Source of the DNA: Spirochaetae bacterium HGW-Spirochaetae-7
GTDB taxonomy: Bacteria; Spirochaetota; Spirochaetia; Treponematales; UBA12059
Direction of reading: 5' to 3'
NCBI GenBank assembly: GCA_002839245.1
Contig: PGXR01000039.1
Coordinates: forward strand, 1 to 25,877
Length of the DNA stretch: 25,877 nt
Part shown: positions 15,751 through 22,773 of the stretch, one piece after another
Layout of the letters: every line of letters starts with the position of its first letter
Numbering within the stretch: position 1 is the stretch's first letter
The notes under the pieces: model-generated
What the model was told of the DNA's origin: nothing
Databases searched by the model: none
Seen by the model: only the letters and a program-made list of their open reading frames with translations
Program-made: the position numbers and the translations under genes

Positions 15751-16564
15751 ATGGAAGACAGGCAGAGAATAAACAGGGACCTCGCGAGGATGCTCAAGGG
15801 CGGCGTCATCATGGATGTCGTCAATGCCGACCAGGCCAGGATTGCCGAGGCCGCGGGCGCCGTGGCGGTAATGGCACTCGAGCGTGTTCCAGCCGACATC
15901 CGCAAGGAAGGCGGCGTCGCGCGCCCGCATCGGCCATTTCATCGAGGCTCGCGTCCTCGAAGCCCTGGGTATCGACTACATCGACGAGAGCGAGGTGCTT
16001 ACTCCGGCGGACGACAAGTATCACATCGACAAGTCGGCTTTCAAGGCGCCATTCGTCTGCGGCGCGAGAAACCTCGGCGAGGCGCTCCGCCGCATCGGCG
16101 AAGGCGCGGCCATGATCAGGACCAAGGGCGAAGCCGGAACCGGCGACATCGTCGAAGCGGTCCGTCACCTGAGGGCGATATACGACGAAATCCGCGCGGT
16201 CGTCGCCGCCCCGAAGGAGGAGCTGATGACAATCGCCAAGGAACTCGGCGCGCCTTACGCCTTGGTACTCGAGGTCCGCGAGCAGGGCAGGTTGCCGGTG
16301 GTCAACTTCTCCGCGGGTGGCGTCGCGACACCTGCCGACGCCGCGCTGATGATGGCTTTGGGGGCCGAGGGCGTATTCGTCGGCTCGGGAATCTTCAAGT
16401 CGTCTGATCCTGAACTCAGGGCCAGGGCCATCGTGAAGGCGGTCGCCTACTGGAACGACCCGGCCATGGTAGCAGAGGCTTCGGAGGGGCTGGGCGCGCC
16501 AATGCACGGCATAGACACCAGGTCCATCGAGGTCGCGGCCCGTTACACCGAGCGCGGTGAATGA
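15751..16564 (+). pseudogene. pdxS: pdxS (PLP synthase synthase subunit), disrupted by an apparent 65-nt deletion
   Basis: PdxS (SNZ/Pdx1) condenses ribose 5-phosphate, glyceraldehyde 3-phosphate and ammonia to PLP. The 5' part encodes MEDRQRINRDLARMLKGGVI, then MALERVPADIRKEGGVAR, all normal. At about 15919-15925 the frame breaks. Normal sequence resumes one frame over as ARIGHFIEARVLEALGIDY and runs to a proper end, including IRTKGEAGTG, NFSAGGVATPADAALMM and VFVGSGIFKS. Compared with the B. subtilis protein as I remember it, about 21 residues plus 2 bases are missing. Adding 65 bases gives 879, or 292 residues, the expected length. The lost piece includes the VMAK lysine that forms the imine with ribose 5-phosphate. 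The ATG at 15751 has AAAGGGA seven bases upstream. It overlaps pdxT by 4 bases. The cause could be true gene loss or an assembly error. Confidence 0.85.
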
Positions 16565-17184
16565 CAGCCGACGCCGCCGCCATCGCCGCTGAAAGCATCA
16601 CCGTCGGCGTGCTTGCGCTCCAGGGCGGCTACGTGGAACACATGGCTGCGCTTTCCCGCATCGGGCAGGTCGTTGCCGTCCCGGTGCGGACGGCCAGTGA
16701 CCTGGACTCCGTCGACGCCATCATACTTCCGGGCGGGGAAAGCAGCGCGATAGGCCGGCTGCTCGAGGTTTTCGGTCTCATGGAGCCTCTCAGGAAGCGT
16801 ATCGCCGCGGGCTTGCCCGCCTGGGGGACCTGCGCCGGGATGATACTGCTCGCCGGGGACATAGACAACGACGAGCGCCGTCACCTATGCCTCATGGATA
16901 TCGGCGTCACCCGCAACGCCTATGGCGGGCAGCTCGATTCATTCGATGCCAGCACCATAATCCCGGAACTCGGGCCGGATCCCTTCCCGCTCGTGCTCAT
17001 ACGGGCGCCCTCGATCACCAGGATGGGCCCGGGGGTACGGGTGCTCGCCAGCCTGGAAGGAAAGCCGGTCGCCTGCATGGAGAAGGCCATGGTAGCGACC
17101 AGCTTCCACCCCGAACTGACGGCCGACGGCAGATTCCACGAATGGTTCGCCTCGCTGGCCAGGTCCTACTTGGTACCGAGATAG
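16561..17184 (+). CDS. pdxT: PLP synthase glutaminase subunit PdxT
   Basis: An intact 207-residue class I glutamine amidotransferase (SNO/Pdx2). It hydrolyses glutamine and channels ammonia to PdxS in the 12+12 PLP synthase complex. Visible signatures are GVLALQGGYVEHMAAL at the start, IILPGGESSAIGRLLEVFG, the nucleophile elbow WGTCAGMILLA with Cys91, NAYGGQLDSF, and the His-Glu pair SFHPELT (His183, Glu185). There is a 12-residue Ala-rich N-terminal extension before TVGVLALQ. The ATG overlaps the pdxS stop as ATGA, so it is translated by coupling, and the pdxS frameshift should reduce that. Its 3' end overlaps the 3' end of the convergent htrA gene by 19 bases. Confidence 0.95.
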   Translation: MTADAAAIAAESITVGVLALQGGYVEHMAALSRIGQVVAVPVRTASDLDSVDAIILPGGESSAIGRLLEVFGLMEPLRKRIAAGLPAWGTCAGMILLAGDIDNDERRHLCLMDIGVTRNAYGGQLDSFDASTIIPELGPDPFPLVLIRAPSITRMGPGVRVLASLEGKPVACMEKAMVATSFHPELTADGRFHEWFASLARSYLVPR

Positions 17185-18401
17185 TCGGCGCGGTCAGAGA
17201 GCGCGAGGCTCACCGACATCCTCTTGGTGTTCCTGTAGAACTCCATCCTGACCGTATCACCCGGCTTGTTGTCCTCCAGGGCCGAATACAGGTCGGCCAG
17301 CGAGCTCACCGTCATGCCGTCGACCGAGACGATGATGTCGCCGCCGATGTTGAAAACGCTCTGGTAATAGCGGACCGGGGTCGTACCGCCCCTGACTCCC
17401 GCGCGATCGGCGTTACCGCCCTTGGTAGAGGTTGAAACCAGGAGGCCTTTGTCGACGGGCAGCGGACTGCCCTTTTCCTTCATGTACTCGATGAGCGCGG
17501 GAAAGAGCTGGACGTATTCGGCGTCTATCCATCCCCGCTTGACCATGCCGAATTTGATGAGGTCGGGCACGATACGCTTGGCGGTATTCACCGGCACCGC
17601 GAAACCGACCCCGACCGAGCCGCCAGACGGCGAGTAGATCATCGTGTTGACGCCTATTATCTCCCCGTGCGAATTGAGAAGCGGCCCGCCCGAATTGCCC
17701 GGGTTTATCGACGCATCGGTCTGTATCATGTCGCGGATAATCGTCTTGGAGTCCTGCTGCACGGGGCGCCCAAGGCCGGAGACGATACCCTGGGTCAGGG
17801 TGCGCTCGAGGCCGAAGGGATTGCCGATGGCCAGGACCTTCTGGCCTACCCTCAGGTTGCTGCTGTCGCCGAAGGGTACCACCGTCAGGGGCAGACCCTT
17901 GGGAGGATCGAATTTCACGACGGCCAGGTCATTCTCGGAATCCGAGCCTATGACCTTTCCCTCGATGCGGGAACCATCGGAAAGGTTGACGAAAATCTTG
18001 TACGCGTCCTTGGTGACATGATTGTTTGTCAGGATGTAGCCGCGAGGATCGATGATCGAGCCTGATCCTGACCCGCCCTCCTTGGGCACGGGTTCCAGGA
18101 ACCAGTTGATGGCGACCACTTCCGTGGTGATGTTGACGACGCCGGAATTGAGCCTCTCGTAGACGTCGATGTTTTCCCTCTCGTCCTGGGTATAGCCGCC
18201 CGGCTCGGAGAGTACCGGCGTCGCCGGCTGCGTGGAAACGGGAACGGCACCGAGCATGGCTGCGGGTGCATCCGCAACGTCGGAGGACCCGGAACCGTGC
18301 AGGAGCTGTGGCACGATACCGCTGCCAATGACCACGAGAAGGACTATCGCCGCCGAGGCGGCGGCGGTCACTATCAGTTGCTTTCGGGAATATAGACGCA
18401 C
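17166..18401 (-). CDS. HtrA/DegP-type serine protease with PDZ domain
   Basis: A 411-residue envelope protease of the DegP/DegQ/DegS family. The GTG at 18401 is chosen for the CGGAGG site 6 bases upstream; a further 41 in-frame codons upstream lack a site and cross the promoter. An N-terminal membrane anchor, AAASAAIVLLVVIGSGIV, lies around residues 13-30. The trypsin-like domain has the triad His128 (ILTNNHVT), Asp158 (SENDLAVVKF) and Ser237 (INPGNSGGPLLN). One C-terminal PDZ domain holds NIGGDIIVSVDGMTVSSLAD and PGDTVRMEFYRN. With an anchor and a single PDZ it resembles DegS or Bacillus HtrA more than DegP. It should act in the periplasm on misfolded proteins or in stress signalling. Its promoter region carries a perfect dyad. 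Confidence 0.95.
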   Translation of the reverse strand: MRLYSRKQLIVTAAASAAIVLLVVIGSGIVPQLLHGSGSSDVADAPAAMLGAVPVSTQPATPVLSEPGGYTQDERENIDVYERLNSGVVNITTEVVAINWFLEPVPKEGGSGSGSIIDPRGYILTNNHVTKDAYKIFVNLSDGSRIEGKVIGSDSENDLAVVKFDPPKGLPLTVVPFGDSSNLRVGQKVLAIGNPFGLERTLTQGIVSGLGRPVQQDSKTIIRDMIQTDASINPGNSGGPLLNSHGEIIGVNTMIYSPSGGSVGVGFAVPVNTAKRIVPDLIKFGMVKRGWIDAEYVQLFPALIEYMKEKGSPLPVDKGLLVSTSTKGGNADRAGVRGGTTPVRYYQSVFNIGGDIIVSVDGMTVSSLADLYSALEDNKPGDTVRMEFYRNTKRMSVSLALSDRADYLGTK

Positions 18402-18410
18402 GGTTAGCCT

Positions 18411-18437
18411 CCGGATAGGTAGAATATACCTATCCGG
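18411..18437. promoter_or_regulatory. perfect 11-bp-arm dyad at the htrA promoter
   Basis: CCGGATAGGTA (18411-18421) and TACCTATCCGG (18427-18437) are perfect inverted repeats around GAATA. The dyad covers the predicted -10 and start point of htrA and touches its ribosome site. It fits either a dimeric repressor operator or a leader hairpin; the two are separated by where transcription begins. Confidence 0.8.
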
Positions 18438-18450
18438 GCCGATAACGCAA
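18423..18450 (-). promoter_or_regulatory. candidate htrA promoter
   Basis: TTGCGT (18450-18445) and TATATT (18428-18423) are 16 bases apart on the minus strand. The -10 matches five of six consensus bases and lies within the dyad. The leader to the GTG at 18401 would be about 15 bases. Confidence 0.55.
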
Positions 18451-18479
18451 ACGCCTCTCGGGAGGAAGATATATCTCGA

Positions 18480-18508
18480 TTGACCTCGCGCCGAACGACG
18501 GGTAGTAT
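18480..18508 (+). promoter_or_regulatory. candidate fliG promoter
   Basis: TTGACC (18480-18485) and TAGTAT (18503-18508) are 17 bases apart. Transcription would start near 18515, only two or three bases before the ATG at 18517. A 10-bp palindrome, AGATATATCT (18467-18476), sits just upstream of the -35. Confidence 0.5.
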
Positions 18509-18516
18509 TGTCGTCC

Positions 18517-19746
18517 ATGGACATAAAGCGAAGACTGGGTCAAGCCTACGGAGTCGGACGCAAGGAAGATACGGAGGACAAGGCCGTCACCGGCGCACCT
18601 GTCTCCCCTAGCCGCCCCATACCGCCGAAGCAGGCGGGCTCAAGGCCAGGCCTCGTCAAGACGGGATCAGGTACCGCCAAACCTGAGTTGGCCAGGAAGC
18701 CCGCCATTCGGGCCGAAGTCAAGGCTGCCCTGGCTTCCGAAAACTACATCAAAACCGGCAGGCCGGGCATAGAGAAGGCGGCCAAATTCCTGTTGCTCCT
18801 CGGACGCGACGAGGCCGCGAACGTCATCAGGCACCTCAAACCCGACGAAATAGAGAAGGTCTCCAGGCAGATCGCCGCCATCGACCGCATCGATACCGTC
18901 GAGGCCAACGAGATACTCACGGAATTCGGCTGGCTGGCCAAGACTCAGGGCGCCAACCTCGAAGGCGGCCCGGAAATAGCCGAGAGCATGCTTGCCGCCG
19001 CCTTCGGCGCAGAGAAGGCCCGGGAGGTATTCCGCAAGGCAGTGCCTGGATCTCTCAAGCCCTTCAGCTTCCTCAACGATTTCGACGCCAGGCAGATCAT
19101 GGTGCTTTTCAAGGACGAGTCGCCGCAGATGATAGCCATGATCCTGCCCTACATCGATTCGAAACTCGCCAGCGGCGTCATTTCCGAACTGCCCAAGGCG
19201 ACGCGAACCGACGTCATCCAGCGCATCGCCAGGCTGGACAGGACTTCTCCCGACGTGATGGAGCGCGTGGAGGCGGTTCTGAGGGACAAGGCCGCCAGGA
19301 TAGGCAGGATAGACTCAGGAGAACGCATAGACGGAGCGGCGGTACTCGCCGGCATCCTCAAGCACGTCGACGGAGGGCTCGAGGATACGATACTGTCGGG
19401 CATAGACGAGGACAATCCCGACCTGTCCAAGGACATCCGGGACAGGCTCTTCACCGCCGACGACATCCTGCGCGTCGCCGATCGCGACATGCAGAAAGGC
19501 TTGCGGGACCTGTCGGAGCATGAACTCGCTCTTGTGCTCAAGGGCAAGAGCCAGGCTTTCAGGGACAAGCTCCTTTCCAACGTTTCCCAGGGCAAGCGTA
19601 CCATGGTGCTCGAGGAATACGACATCATGGGAACGGTCAGGCGCGACGAGGTGGAGAAGGCAACCAAGTCGTTCATAGAATTCTACAAGCGGCGCTGGGA
19701 AGACGGCGACCTCATCCTCGACGGCGACGACGACCTGATAGATTGA
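18517..19746 (+). CDS. fliG: FliG-type flagellar motor switch protein (FliG1-like)
   Basis: A 409-residue FliG homologue, longer than the usual 330-350. The extra length is a Pro/Lys-rich, probably disordered N-terminal extension of about 80 residues. The FliG_N region follows with EKAAKFLLLLGRDEAANVIR and LKPDEIEKVSRQIAAIDRID. The middle domain has KDESPQMIAMILPYIDSKLA, where the familiar EHPQ motif reads ESPQ. The C-terminal domain has LSEHELALVLKGKSQAFRDK and VRRDEVEKATKSFIEFYKR. FliG sits in the C ring and transmits torque and switching; spirochaetes often carry two copies, of which FliG1 is outside the main flagellar operons, as here. No Shine-Dalgarno sequence precedes the ATG. It is monocistronic and convergent with pduO. 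Confidence 0.88.
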   Translation: MDIKRRLGQAYGVGRKEDTEDKAVTGAPVSPSRPIPPKQAGSRPGLVKTGSGTAKPELARKPAIRAEVKAALASENYIKTGRPGIEKAAKFLLLLGRDEAANVIRHLKPDEIEKVSRQIAAIDRIDTVEANEILTEFGWLAKTQGANLEGGPEIAESMLAAAFGAEKAREVFRKAVPGSLKPFSFLNDFDARQIMVLFKDESPQMIAMILPYIDSKLASGVISELPKATRTDVIQRIARLDRTSPDVMERVEAVLRDKAARIGRIDSGERIDGAAVLAGILKHVDGGLEDTILSGIDEDNPDLSKDIRDRLFTADDILRVADRDMQKGLRDLSEHELALVLKGKSQAFRDKLLSNVSQGKRTMVLEEYDIMGTVRRDEVEKATKSFIEFYKRRWEDGDLILDGDDDLID

Positions 19747-19779
19747 AGCCCGGGTATCGGCATGGGGCGCGGTCCCCGG

Positions 19780-20307
19780 CTAAGTTTTCACATAGCGGAC
19801 GCCGCCGTCCGACGCCTCCTCCGCCCGTGCGAGCATGAAGAGCAGGTCGGACAGCCTGTTGACGTAACGCCTGAGCTCGCCGGACACTTCGCTTTCCCAT
19901 GCGAGCGTAACGATACGCCGTTCAGCCCGGCGGCAGACCGTCCTCGCGACATCGAGCTTGGCGGACTGCAGGTTGGCCCCCGGTATCACGAAGCCGGCGA
20001 GGGGTATCTCCGTCTCGAGCTTGTCCACATAGCCCGACAGCCTCTTCTCGTCGGCCTCGGTCACCGGACTGGAGAACGTACCGCTGCGCGTGGCCAGTTG
20101 CCCCGCGACCCGGTACAGGTCGTGCTGGATCTCGTCAACGATGGCCTTGCAGTCATCCCGCTTGAGCCAATGCCCCGCCTCGCCGATGACGCTGTCAAGC
20201 TCGTCGATGGTGCCGTACGCCTCGACGCGGAGGTCGTCCTTGCGGACCCGCTCGCCCGACCACAGCCCCGTCAGGCCGTCGTCCCCCGTCCTGGTCACAA
20301 TTCCCAT
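19780..20307 (-). CDS. PduO-type cob(I)alamin adenosyltransferase
   Basis: A 175-residue ATP:corrinoid adenosyltransferase of the PduO family, which makes adenosylcobalamin from ATP and cob(I)alamin. Signatures are IVTRTGDDGLTGLWSGERV at the N terminus (ATP loop), LRVEAYGTIDELDSVIGEA, PGANLQSAKLDVARTVCRRA with the conserved R-x-x-x-R-R-A-E-R run, and YVNRLSDLLFMLAR near the end. The start at 20307 is chosen because a G-rich site (GGGGGG) lies four bases upstream; an in-frame ATG six codons earlier would overlap that site. It stands alone, with no pdu, eut or corrinoid genes nearby, so it probably supplies the cofactor generally. It is convergent with fliG. No strong terminator lies in the 33-base gap. 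Confidence 0.93.
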   Translation of the reverse strand: MGIVTRTGDDGLTGLWSGERVRKDDLRVEAYGTIDELDSVIGEAGHWLKRDDCKAIVDEIQHDLYRVAGQLATRSGTFSSPVTEADEKRLSGYVDKLETEIPLAGFVIPGANLQSAKLDVARTVCRRAERRIVTLAWESEVSGELRRYVNRLSDLLFMLARAEEASDGGVRYVKT

Positions 20308-20414
20308 CGGTCCCCCCCTTGCCATGGATGCCGACAGGCGCGATCATGCACGTGTGATGATTGTCGACATCATGCCTGAAATACCATCTTTGCCTCAGCC
20401 TGCAGCCTCGTTCC

Positions 20415-20440
20415 ATGATATCATAGGCGCGCACCGGTGC
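20415..20440. promoter_or_regulatory. two adjacent perfect palindromes upstream of the GGDEF gene
   Basis: ATGATATCAT (20415-20424) and GCACCGGTGC (20431-20440) are each perfect 10-bp palindromes, six bases apart, ending 5 bases before the ATG at 20446. They occupy the divergent region between pduO and the GGDEF gene. No clear Shine-Dalgarno sequence or well-spaced promoter was found here. Function is unknown; chance is possible for 10-bp palindromes. Confidence 0.35.
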
Positions 20441-20445
20441 AAGCA

Positions 20446-22653
20446 ATGAAAAACAACAGTATCCCGAGCGTGGATTCGGCCAATGAACGGGCCTGGAATT
20501 CTTCAATACTCAATCCTCAATCGGCGTTGCGAGACTCCGGGAAGGCTCTGGCCGGGGCGACGGCGATCGACTATCTGAAGGGGCGGGCCGACGCGTGGCT
20601 CAACATAGGCTGGTCTACCTACTACCTTTCCAGGCTTTCCGACGCGTACAACGCCTTCCTCGAGGCCAACCGGCTCTACGAGGAACTGGGAGACCCTACC
20701 GGCGTCTGCAAGACCCTGAACGCCTTCGGCGTCTATTACGCATCGCTGTTCAGGCTGGACAAGGCGCTGGACTACTACAACCGCAGCCTCGAGAAAGCCA
20801 AAGCCAACGACCTGAAGGAGCGGGAACTCGTGGCGATGGGGAACATCGGCGAGGTCTTCCTCGATCTTGGCGATCCGCACGGCGCGCTGCAGTACCTGGT
20901 TCCGGCGTACGACAGGATGCCCGACGATTTCGACGCAGGGAGCATGGCTGATTGCCTGCGCAACATCGGACAGGCGTTCCTGGAGATGGACAACCTGATC
21001 CTGGCGGCCGAATTCACCAGGAAAGCATATGAAATAACATCAGCTTCGGGCGAACTGATAGTGGCGACCGACAGCCTCGCTACACTGGCAAGCGTCGCCG
21101 TAGCCCAGGCCAAGTACTCGGAGGCTTTCGACCTTGTCGCCAAGGGACTCTCACTGGCAGGCAAGACCGGCAACCTGAGTCAAAAGGCGAACCTGCTCAT
21201 CGTAAGCGCCTCGCTCCGCATGGCTCAGGACCGGCCGACCCAAGCGCTCGAGACGCTGGCGGAGGCAGAGCGGATATGCATCGAGATAAACCTGAAGAGC
21301 AAGTTGTTGAAGGTCCACGAGTTGATGTCCAGGGCGTGGGAGTCCATCGGCGACTATGGCCGTGCTCTGTCCTATTACAAGCGCTATTCCGAATTCAAGG
21401 CCGAGGTCCAGAACGAGGAGACAGCCTACAGGCTCAGGAGCATCAGGACCCAATCTGAAATCGAGCGAACCCAGGCGGAAGCGGAGATATACCGCCTCAG
21501 GAACATCGACCTGAAGGAAAAAACCGACGCCCTCGAGGAAAGCAACGCCCAGATGGACTCGATCTCCAGGATCGGCAGGCGCATCACCGCCAGCCTCGAC
21601 CTGGGGATGGTCGTCCAGACGGTCTACGACTGCCTCAAGCCATTCCTCGAGATGGACATGTTCGGAATTGCCCTGTACGAGCCGGAGCGGAGGCAACTCG
21701 TCTATCGCCGATACTACGTCGAGGGAGAAGCGAAGAGCAATTCCAGGATAGACGTCGATTCGGACAGCAGTTTCGCCGCCTGGGCCTTCAAGAACAGGAA
21801 GGCCGTCCTGATCGCCGACAAGGAAAAGGAATACCGCAACTATCTGTCGAGACCATCCACGCATCAGGGCGCGCCGTCGCAATCGGTCGTATGCATGCCC
21901 CTGTCGATAGAAGACAGGGCGATAGGTGTGATGACGCTGCAGAATTACCTTCCGCACGCCTATTCTCCGCGGCACCTCGCCTTCGTCGAGGCCCTGGCCC
22001 CGTATGTCGGGATAGCCATGGACAACGCCATCATCCACGCCAGGCTCGAGGACCTGAACCACGTCCTGTCCGACGAAAAGCGCCGGCTCGAGCGGGCGAC
22101 GCTCAAGATCAGCCACCTCGCCAACCATGACTCCCTGACCGGCCTGCCCAACCGCAGGCTGCTCTTCGAGCTCATGGGCAAGGCCGTCGAGACGGCCAGG
22201 CGTACCGGAGGCAAGGTAGGCGTCGTTTTCATGGATCTGGACGACTTCAAGCCCATAAACGACAGGTTCGGGCATGCGGCGGGTGACAGCGCCCTGATCG
22301 CCATGTCGGAGCGGGTGCGGGGACTGGTCAGGGCCTCCGACATCGTGGCCAGGATAGGCGGCGACGAATTCGTCACGGTGATTACCAACGTCAAGAGCCG
22401 CCACGACATCGAGCTGGTAGCTCAGAAGGTTCTCGAGGAATGTTCCGTGCCCCTGTCCTTTTCAGGATCCTCGTGCCCGCTAGGCATGTCCATGGGCATC
22501 TCGGTGTTTCCCGATGACGGGGAGTCGATCGACGAGCTGGTGAACAAGGCCGACTCGGCGATGTACCGGGTAAAGCACCAGGAAAAAAACGCGTACGCCT
22601 TTTCGTCCCCGGCGACCGATACGCAGGCGGGGTTGCGGTCGCAGCTCGATTGA
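20446..22653 (+). CDS. TPR-GAF-GGDEF diguanylate cyclase
   Basis: A 735-residue cytosolic signalling protein. Residues about 40-335 are TPR repeats, for example WLNIGWSTYYLSRLSDAYNA and FRLDKALDYYNRSLEKAKAN, then a coiled coil (IERTQAEAEIYRLRNIDLKE). A GAF domain spans about 375-528 (TASLDLGMVVQTVYDCLKPF to PYVGIAMDNAI). The GGDEF domain spans about 558-721, with NHDSLTGLPNRRLL, MDLDDFKPINDRFGHAAGD and an intact active site ARIGGDEFVTV near residue 638. The inhibitory I-site RASD lies five residues upstream, so the enzyme should make c-di-GMP with product inhibition. No transmembrane segment or EAL domain is seen. The ATG at 20446 lacks an obvious ribosome site; a GTG nine bases upstream is the alternative start. 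In spirochaetes c-di-GMP affects motility, consistent with nearby fliG. Confidence 0.93.
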   Translation: MKNNSIPSVDSANERAWNSSILNPQSALRDSGKALAGATAIDYLKGRADAWLNIGWSTYYLSRLSDAYNAFLEANRLYEELGDPTGVCKTLNAFGVYYASLFRLDKALDYYNRSLEKAKANDLKERELVAMGNIGEVFLDLGDPHGALQYLVPAYDRMPDDFDAGSMADCLRNIGQAFLEMDNLILAAEFTRKAYEITSASGELIVATDSLATLASVAVAQAKYSEAFDLVAKGLSLAGKTGNLSQKANLLIVSASLRMAQDRPTQALETLAEAERICIEINLKSKLLKVHELMSRAWESIGDYGRALSYYKRYSEFKAEVQNEETAYRLRSIRTQSEIERTQAEAEIYRLRNIDLKEKTDALEESNAQMDSISRIGRRITASLDLGMVVQTVYDCLKPFLEMDMFGIALYEPERRQLVYRRYYVEGEAKSNSRIDVDSDSSFAAWAFKNRKAVLIADKEKEYRNYLSRPSTHQGAPSQSVVCMPLSIEDRAIGVMTLQNYLPHAYSPRHLAFVEALAPYVGIAMDNAIIHARLEDLNHVLSDEKRRLERATLKISHLANHDSLTGLPNRRLLFELMGKAVETARRTGGKVGVVFMDLDDFKPINDRFGHAAGDSALIAMSERVRGLVRASDIVARIGGDEFVTVITNVKSRHDIELVAQKVLEECSVPLSFSGSSCPLGMSMGISVFPDDGESIDELVNKADSAMYRVKHQEKNAYAFSSPATDTQAGLRSQLD

Positions 22654-22678
22654 CACTGCCAGACCCCCGTGTTATGTT
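22650..22678 (+). promoter_or_regulatory. promoter of the PpiD/SurA-like gene
   Basis: TTGACA (22650-22655) overlaps the stop codon of the GGDEF gene, and TATGTT (22673-22678) follows after 17 bases. Transcription would start near 22685. The resulting leader of about 89 bases, up to 22773, holds the AGGAAGG ribosome site and no other structure I could identify. Confidence 0.7.
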
Positions 22679-22773
22679 TTTTCGCGCTTCATGTCCAGGG
22701 AGCGGTGCCTACACCGTTGTGCCGCACGGGCGTACTAGAGCTATATCACCGCACACTATCCAGGAAGGTTTCG

